From: Ophiothrix spiculata
Lineage: Eukaryota > Echinodermata > Ophiuroidea > Amphilepidida > Ophiotrichidae
DNA: 22,971 nucleotides
Assembly: GCA_000969725.1 (NCBI GenBank)
Contig: JXSR01S018202.1
Reading direction: 5' to 3' (one strand)
Part shown: piece after piece, positions 12,101 to 21,100 of the stretch
How positions within the stretch are numbered: the stretch's first letter is position 1
How the letters are laid out: every line of letters starts with the position of its first letter
Program-made: the position numbers and the translations under genes
The notes under the pieces: model-generated
Databases searched by the model: none
The model's input: the letters and a program-made list of their open reading frames with translations, nothing else
What the model was told of the DNA's origin: nothing

Positions 12101-15100
12101 GTAAGTAGCTTTTGTGTAGTGTTAGAGTTTGCTACGCTCTTCAAGCGCACACTGTTTATCGAGGGTCTAGTGCAAGGCAACTTCACGTCAGATGTAAGTA
12201 GCTTTTGTGTAGTGTTAGAGTTTGCTACGCTCTTCAAGCGCACACTGTTTATCGAGGGTCTAGTACAAGGCAACTTCACGTCAGATGTAAGTAGCTTTTG
12301 TGTACATACAAAAACCCAGAGAGCAGGGCCTTGTTGTTTGTAAATGCAGCCACAACCCTGTATCGTTGTTTTCATACTGTTTAAGTAAAATTTTTGTGAG
12401 GTTTTTATTTTTGAGAATTCACGAATAGACATCAAATCGCAAAAATAAAAATTTGCAAAAAGTACCTACTGTAGGCCTCAGGCATGATTTTCTTCAGGTT
12501 TTTGCCTGAATTCAGGCACAAATGCTTGGATCTTCACTGTACAAAAGTATTGGGAAATTCACATTTTCAGGCAAGTTCAGGCAAAATTACAAAAAGCCTT
12601 AACCATCCCTGAGGCCTACTAGGTTCTATTGTAATGACATCAAAACCACTGAATTAAATTCTCACCAATTTGACTAAATCTGCAAAATCACAGAAATAGC
12701 CTAACACAAAAATATTGACTTTTACAATAATTAAGGGTGATTTAATTTAACATTGAATTTTTATGTTGTTTCCCATTCATCTCTATCCTGACTTTAATTA
12801 TATAAATAAAATAAAATAAAGTGCTTGGCCCTTTTTAAAGATGTAGATTCCGATCATATTCTCATCCCCCAGGGCTCAGCTGGAAGTAGTATATTTTTTG
12901 ATGCCAAATTAAGGCCCATATTTTTCTGATTATAAATCCGACATTTCACCTCCAAATTCTTTATAGTTTCAGAGATATAGCATAAAATGTAAAATTTAAT
13001 TGGTGTACCTATTTTCCTTTTATTTTGTATTTACATAACAGCCTCATCCACAGGGTTGCATACTTCTTTTGCCTCTCAAGAGAAAACAAGACACAAGCCA
13101 TGGTTAAAACCTTGCCCAATGCATTTCAGAGGTCAAGGTCAATCAGTTATCAGTTATAAGTAATTATACACACTGCAAAAATGGGTTCTATACCTTTAAA
13201 TTCATCCCAGCTTTTATTTTTGTTTACATTGTTCACTATATTTTTGTTTGACATGTAGCAATGAAAAGCAATTGTTGGTCAAATGATAACAAAAGCTTAG
13301 AGAAAATCCTAGATGGGTGAAATTATCCAAAGGTAAAGTGCTCAACCGCAAAGGGAGCTAGAATACAATACTGTAAACGCCAATATTTTCGCGCTCAGTA
13401 ATTTTCGCGCTCAGCCAATTTTGGACCATTTCGCACGTTTTTATTTTCGCGCATATGAACATTGTCCGAGGATAGAATTCCATTTGCAACAAATCCACAT
13501 ACATTTTTGCGGTACATTTATTTTCGCGCTAATCTCATTTTGTGCGAAAAGCGCGAAAATAAATATAGTGAGAAAAATACCACTTATGCAGTATTGGATT
13601 TCCTCAATATACTGTAAAAAGATTAAATTTTTGCGAAGAATTTAATTTTGTGGCGACTCCATTTGAGAAATTAATATTTATATTCGGCAGTGCTATTTTC
13701 TGGATTCACAAATTTAATTCCCTCTCAAAGTCTTGCTTTTTTAAAGTCGCGAAAAAAAATTAAATCCCTTTGCAGTAACTACATGGCTTTACAAATTTGT
13801 TTTGTAAGGTCCGAAAGCCTCGGCTCATTAGAAGCACTGATCCTCATTTACTAAAGCTTACATAAACTAACCAGCTATTGAATATTTTTACTTACAGGAG
13901 GCACTTCGCTTTGAAGAGTACCTACGTTCCGAGCTAGGTTGCTCACCCCTCCCCAAGGACGAGTTCCCCACGACGAGGGTGGTGGAGTTGCCCATAGGCT
14001 ACCATGTGTGCAAAGTGAAGGGGTTCAATATGGACGACACCAACACCGTGGTGACAAACTACTACCAGGCTGGACCTGGTACTATCAGGAAACTCAGTAT
14101 TATTGACGTGCTGGTGGTACGTATTAAAAAAATAACATGCCAGGGGCCTATTTCACTAACGTCTAAATCCATCCCAAATGTCAAACTTCATTGCAAAAGC
14201 AAGAGATCATCGCAAATTTGCGATGGATTACCCGAAACCGATTTCACTTAGATTTGCGATGAAAAAAATCACCGCAAACCATTTGCGATTATTTTGTTTG
14301 CGACGAATATCTTGTGAGTGCTTATGAGCATCCGCAAAGAAAACATCGCAAATTCTTGATATCACATGATTTTATTTCGCAGAATTTGCGATAGGCTAGT
14401 CCATGGAGATTTAAAGTGAAAAGATGTTAGTGAAATGGAAAAGTCATCGCAAATATTTGCCATGGATTATAATTTGTGAGAGTGTCTGCAATCATCGCAA
14501 AAAATAATGTTAGTGAAATAGGCCCCAGGTGTGCAATTGTAGGGGTGCTCAACTTGACCTGATTTAAGGGTATTTTTAAACCCTTTTTTACTTTCTTGAA
14601 ATCCACAAGATGCTCAATGTCAGAATTTTTTTTCAAGGTCTTCAACAGCCAAAAATGTGGCAAAATTGGTAGGCTATTATAAATTGCATTGATTTGAATT
14701 TACCAAATTCAGGGGTATGAGAGTTCATCTTTTAAGCTGATTTCAGCTTTTTAATACCTTCAAAAGACTCCTAATTTGAGCTTTTTGTTTAATTTTCAGC
14801 CTATTTTTGGCATTTTGTCACTATTTTCAGCTTTTTTTTCAGCTCTTTTTCAGAGATGCCACATTTCAGATTAAATTCTGAATTCAGAATTGTTCAATTG
14901 GTTTAAGTCTAAATTCAGATTTTTTTTATTGGTTGTTTCGTGTACAAAGGTAAAGGCAATTTTGGTTTCTCACATTCTTTCGAAGTATTTCAGATTTTTT
15001 GAACACCAATGAGTGGCATCTCTGCTTTTTATCACCTGACTCTCACCCCCCTGCAAATTGAAAAAGAGTATAGACCTTTTCAAAACACGACTATCCGAGA

Positions 15101-18100
15101 ATTTCCGAAGCTGATTTTACACTTTCCGGCAATTGCCGAAAGAAAAAGTGATTCTTCAACACAATAACCAGAATGTTAAGTTCGCGTTCTCGTTAATTGG
15201 TTGCGTACGAATTCGAACTTGGAATTAGCATCAGCACTACAGAGTCACTTTCAGTTTGATCGCCCTGATGCAACTTCAATCGTAAGCTTAATCAGCGCAG
15301 ATCAGCCGATTTCAAATGGAAATTTCACTCTTTATGTCGGTGAGCTTATGGTACCATCGACCAAAAGTTGTTCAGAATGAGTGTATTTAATATTGTATGG
15401 GTCTGGTTCTATTTATTTTTCACTTATATTGCACTGAAATGCGAGTGATTTTTCTGACTTTTTTTGTTGACAAAATCGTGCAAACTAATGAGCTTGTACG
15501 TGATTGGTTGAAAAAATGGCCATGTGATCAATGTTCCGGAGATTTCCGAATGGATTTTGAAAAGGTCTATAGCTTTAAAAAGTAGACTTTGTTTTCCAGT
15601 TTTTCCTGTGACAAAAGTATGTGCTCGAAACTGGATAGATAGACAAAAAGTGTTTTGACTAAGTATTGACACTTTTTGAAAGAAAACAAAATTGTTTTTT
15701 TATTAAAATTCTAGCTTGTCTGACAATTCAAGTCGGGTATCATGTTGGCAACACGAAGTGAGAACTAACCCGGCGGAAGCGCACAAAATCCCCTAATTGT
15801 GGTGAAGATAATCAGTGCAAATTACGTAATTTCACCCAATCTACACAGTGTGGACACTGCATGCAGGACTACGCACTGATCTCACCAACCCCCAAGTATC
15901 TGATCATGGCTAAAACTTCGAAAATAAAAAAAAAATCAACAAAGGCCCAAAAAAACTTGTTTGATTGGCGTAACCCGACCGACCCTATTTTTACATCAGA
16001 CCCTAAATATTTTTATTTTTTTGAGCGTGGTAAAACGATGTGTTACAGAAAAAGTGAAGATGTTTTGGTATATGCGTCATATATTTTGTGTTCTTTTATG
16101 TGAAACATAGACTTAAGAAATAAAAAAAAATATTTAAAAAATAATCCCGACCTACCTACCCTATTTTTTTTTCTATGTCACGCCAATCAAACATTTTTTT
16201 AGGCCTAATTGATGCTGACATTTGTGTGGGTTTTGTATTTAACCTGATTTTTTTCCATTTTACCCATCCAGATGATGATGGAGGAGCCGTGTTTTGACGT
16301 CCTAAGGACCAAAGAACAACTAGGGTAAGTTTGTCATAGTAAGGAAAAAGGAAGTATGTGCAAGTATAAACACATAGCAGATACTTCCATTTAACATAGA
16401 AACATTGGAGACATGGTTGCAAATCTATGTTAAGAAGTTAACTTTACCAAGCGTGTCCTTTTCTACTTTTTTGGTTTCATGGATTTCCCATAGGGTGCTT
16501 CTTCTTGTCATAGCAAGGAAAAAGGAAGTATGTGCAAGTATAAACACATAGCAGATACTTCCATTTAACATAGAAAAGGGAGACATGGTTGCAAATCTAT
16601 GTTAATTTAAGAAGTTTACTTTTCCAAGCATGTCCTTATTGTTGGCCCCACTACAAAATATCCTATCTCACTTTTGGGTAAAAATGAGTTCTTTATACCA
16701 TTTTGTAGCTGAGAAGTCAAATATTTGTTATGACAAAACCTTGTAAGTCCATCTTCATCCAAAACCCACTGGTGACCTAATTTTCCAAATGTCATGACAA
16801 AACCTTGTATCTCTTCTTTTACATAACGAGGTTTTTCTTTCAGATACAAGGATTTTGCACAAGACATAACATTATCACTTTTTCGGACATAAACCTTGTA
16901 TCTAACATAAAAACCTATATTTCTGTTATTTGTCTTGCTTAAAACCTTTTAATACCTTCATGATAACCACAATCATAAAAAACCATTTTAAAACTGTAAT
17001 AAATAGATAGCTTTTAGGCAAAAGGTAGTAATTACTAGAATATTTCCAGGACAAAAATGTTTTTGCCGATGTTGAACATTTCACTTTTTGGAAATACGAG
17101 GTCTTGTCGTTGGGCGGACGAATATGCTGTGAGGTGCTCTTTGTTTCTCCTTTTTGGCTGCTTGGATCTCCCATAAGGTGCTTCTTATAACCTCTTGGGA
17201 ACAGATTTCCTGCTTCAGAACAGAAGGCGAGATGCCGTTTTGGTGACAAGTAGTAAGCTCTACACTTAATTCTGTTCTGCTGTTAATGCTTTGTTATGCA
17301 TTCAACATGAAATATTAAAGGGGCATTGGACAAGTTCATTATCATCCCCAAACTTTTCCCCAGACATTTTGAGATTTTTTGCATCATTTGAAGTATTAGT
17401 GTAAATAACAACAGCATGCAAAGTTTCATTGTCAAATTCAAACCCTATATATCAAAATATTTAGATATTCTTTTATTTTTAATTATCGTTGTCGACAACG
17501 ATAAATACTGCCCTCTATAGTTGGAATTTCTAGAACTGACCTTTTCAGGAGATTTATGAAAATTTAAAATTTCTCTTGATTTTTATGCAATCTATGATGT
17601 GAAAGGAATGTTTTCTTTGTCTCTTTCTCATTGTATAGCATCAATAAATACGTTTAGGGAATAGCCTCATACCCAAAATCAACAAATAAAATAAAATTCA
17701 ATTTTTTTGATTTTTTTGAAGGTGTGGATCAAAATTTTCCCCATATCTGGTAATTGACTGTTATTTTCTAATATAGGAAGTGTAAATCATCCACGAACAA
17801 AATTTCAAAATTTTGTCCTATGCCCCTTTAAATGAAAAATGTGTAACTTGTTATATACTTTTGTTGTTTTCTTGATATTATAGGTACAGTGTCCATGCTA
17901 CATGTAGGAATAGTTTTGGAGTCATCGGTTTTTCAGTCACAGTTACGACGCAGGCATCAAAATTCAGGTAATAATACTGTACTATACTCATGCTTTAAAT
18001 AAAAGCACTTGCATTTGATTGTGTGTCTGTATATTTAGGGGGGTGGATAGACCAACATACCAACATAAAGTGCTTGTTTTGGAAAAAGTGTCTTATTAAT

Positions 18101-21100
18101 AGTGGTGGTGGACAAAAGAAACACTTGAAAACAAGCAGAAACCAAGTCTGAAACAAGCTCAAAGCAAGTTATCATTAAGCACAAAACAAGATTGGAGAGC
18201 CCAAACAAATACACTTAAATAAGCACAGCTGGCAACACTGTATTTAAGGGTAAAGGGAATCCATCTGCTCAGGAAAATGTGAATCCTAACTATTTTTTAA
18301 TCATGAAAAGGTAATTAGTTTCCACTGCCTTTGCGGGGACTCGAACCATGGATTATGGCAGGGGTTAGTCATGCATTACGAAGCGAGGGATCTACCGCTG
18401 AGCTATCAAGGCAGCTTTGAACTGAAATCTAAAAGATAAACGTTAGAATGCCGTATTTTTCTTTTGTTTACATAAACTTGCAATTTTTGTCTCATTGGAA
18501 TGCTCAATTTGTAAGTAAATTATGCGAATGCGTATATCAGACAAAATGTAGATAATGTAGATTCACAGCTCAAAAAGGGCGAACTCAGAGTCGTAATTCA
18601 CCTCAGCATATTTATAAAATATTGTTTGCAAAATTTCAATAAGAAGTATCAAGCCTACAATCTGTCAAAATTTGAAACCAGTCGAATTGTTCGAACATCA
18701 TGAAATTATGAGGTTTCGGCGAAAAAGGGTAGAATTAGTCTTAAGGCGTCATTTTGACCTTGATAATGGACGTGAAATCACTAGTAAAGTTCCATGTATA
18801 AACAAGAGACTCTTTTCAATATGTACGCCAAAAATTGTGATATTCTGATACGTGTAAGTAGGTAAAAACGTGCAGTAAACATGACATTCAGCCGAGCGAG
18901 ACGTTTATAGGGACTGTAGCCTTAAGGAGTGATACATACCACAAATCATTAACACTTGTATTGAGGAAAAATGGCATTTCAATAAATTTACATAGAACTT
19001 ACTTTTCAATCAATATACAATTTAATGAGGATAATTAGTGGTCAGAGATTAATTTTAATTTCTTCATTTCAATCTTTATTTCACAAAAACGAACAAATAC
19101 ATTATAATTGATAAGTTAAAACAGATAAATCCAGACAGGAGGATTGAGGGAAATCGGAAAGATGGTCTCAATATCTCCACAGGCATAATAATACAGATAA
19201 TTACAGTCAAATATGATAGGAGCACACAGTATATTACATCATTAAAAGTACAAAAATAAAAACCTGAAGACATCCAGGGTAAAAATAGAGGGGATAAAAA
19301 TCTGAGACAAAGATGGCAGGAAGCCCAAATGGGTTAAATTAATGAAGTAGCCCAATAAAATGAAGGTATGAGTGCTTGTTATGTACTTGAAATAGCATGA
19401 GATTGTTCAGATTTATCTCTGATTTCAGAGTTTTTGATGTTACAAATTTACTGATTTTAGAGTTTTTGATGTTAGAATTTCCTCAATTTTCTATATTTTT
19501 CAGCCTGTTTTGAGTTATTTTTTGGCATTTTTTCTCTGATTTCAGAGTTTTTGATGTTACAAATTTACTGATTTCAAAATTTTTGATGCTAGAATTTCCT
19601 CAATTTTCTTTATTTTCAGCCTGTTTTGAGTTATTTTTAGCAATTTTTCTCTGATTTCAGATTTTTTGATGTTACAAATTTACTGATTTCAGAGTTTTTG
19701 ATGCTAGAATTTCCTCTATTTTCTATATTTTCAGCCTGTTTTGAGTTATTTTTAGCAATATTACACGAAATTCCAAATTTTTCAGCTTTTTTCATGAAAG
19801 TGGAATCTCATGAGTGGAATATGATCACATATATCAATTTGATACTGTACTAATCAAAATACTGTTTATCTGTTCACAGTGCTGCGCATGTAGATCAGCG
19901 CATCGACGCTTTTTTAGAATCTTTCTACCACGATAAGCTGTGCAACTTAACCGAAGAAGATTTCCAAGGCCAGGTGGAGGCGCTTGTCAATCTCAAGCTC
20001 TGCGCAGACGTCCACCTTGGAGAGGAGGTTGACAGGAATTGGTGGGAGGTCTTGCATCATACATATGTCTTTGATAGGCTCCTTCGAGAGGTAAGGCTTG
20101 ATTTAAAGGCACTCTCCATGATTCCACAAGACAGGAATTGGAACAGACATTCCTATCATAAGCTCAAAAAAATATTTTAAACCAGATTTCTTTCTTATGC
20201 TGAATTCAGATAGGACACATGCAAACGCACGGAGCATGTGTAGATAGGAGTTTTGAGCAGTTTCGATCAATCAATATCAAAACGCAATACCACTTGCGGC
20301 AATGCATATCGATTCGAGAAAAGTTGAACTTTCCATTGTGTTTTCATGTCCGTTTTGGTATTGAATGTGAATTAATTTGTGGTGTCGTTTGCGGTGAAAC
20401 CTATTGGAAACGCAACACATTGTGTTTTATGTATGGATTCAGCTTTAGGGAACTACTAAGCAGTGTTGTTTTTTCCCAAAATTTTTAGATTTTTTTTTCT
20501 GATTTGGTACATAATTTATGCAAAAAGTTAAAATTAGTTTAATTGCCATACCTTCTATTCCCATAAATTTGTGAAATTAAGCGATAGGATGGCCAAGACC
20601 TTTAAGTCATACCATTGCAAATTGAGGGCTGAGAGCCACTTGGCCATGTTTGCATGGCAACAATCCTTAGAACAAAAGGTTGCAAGACTTAATGGTGTTT
20701 TAAGATGAATGATCTATTACACATGTGTATAAGATCATTCAACTGGCAGTGGAAAGGCCCATTAGGTCTTGAAATCTTTTTGTTCTCGGGTTTATGCCAG
20801 TGAAATTGTTAAATGATATTTTCAAGCATTAATTTAAGTCGGAAACATTTTATAAAAAACACTTTTTATGATAATTATTTTTACAAGGTTAGGTATTATG
20901 CCATGAAATCATGGGCATGTTTTGACCAGTTTTTCAATGGAACCAACCAAAAAGTAATAGTTGGATATCCACTGGTCATACAAACATTCCTACTAAGTTT
21001 AGTTGAAATTACCTTTACTCAAGTCGAGTTATAGTATTTTTCGTGTGGAGCTATTATGCCGCTTGGAACCCAAACTAGGGAACCGGCCAAAATGTAATAT

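Noticed and set aside
11618..12343. 241-residue plus-strand frame as an independent repeat protein
   Set aside because: It is built from exon 8 copies and donor sequence (DVSSFCVV), lacks its own start context, and sits downstream of a donor. Kept only as a property of the array.
11569..12435. 288-residue minus-strand open frame with repeated KLPCTRPSINSVRLKS
   Set aside because: It is the antisense of the 93-bp exon 8 array. A period divisible by three keeps several frames open, so length is not evidence of a gene.
18327..18412. Functional tRNA-Thr gene
   Set aside because: The acceptor and anticodon stems have mismatches, extra bases lie before the T arm, and the shared tail with a second copy shows a SINE.
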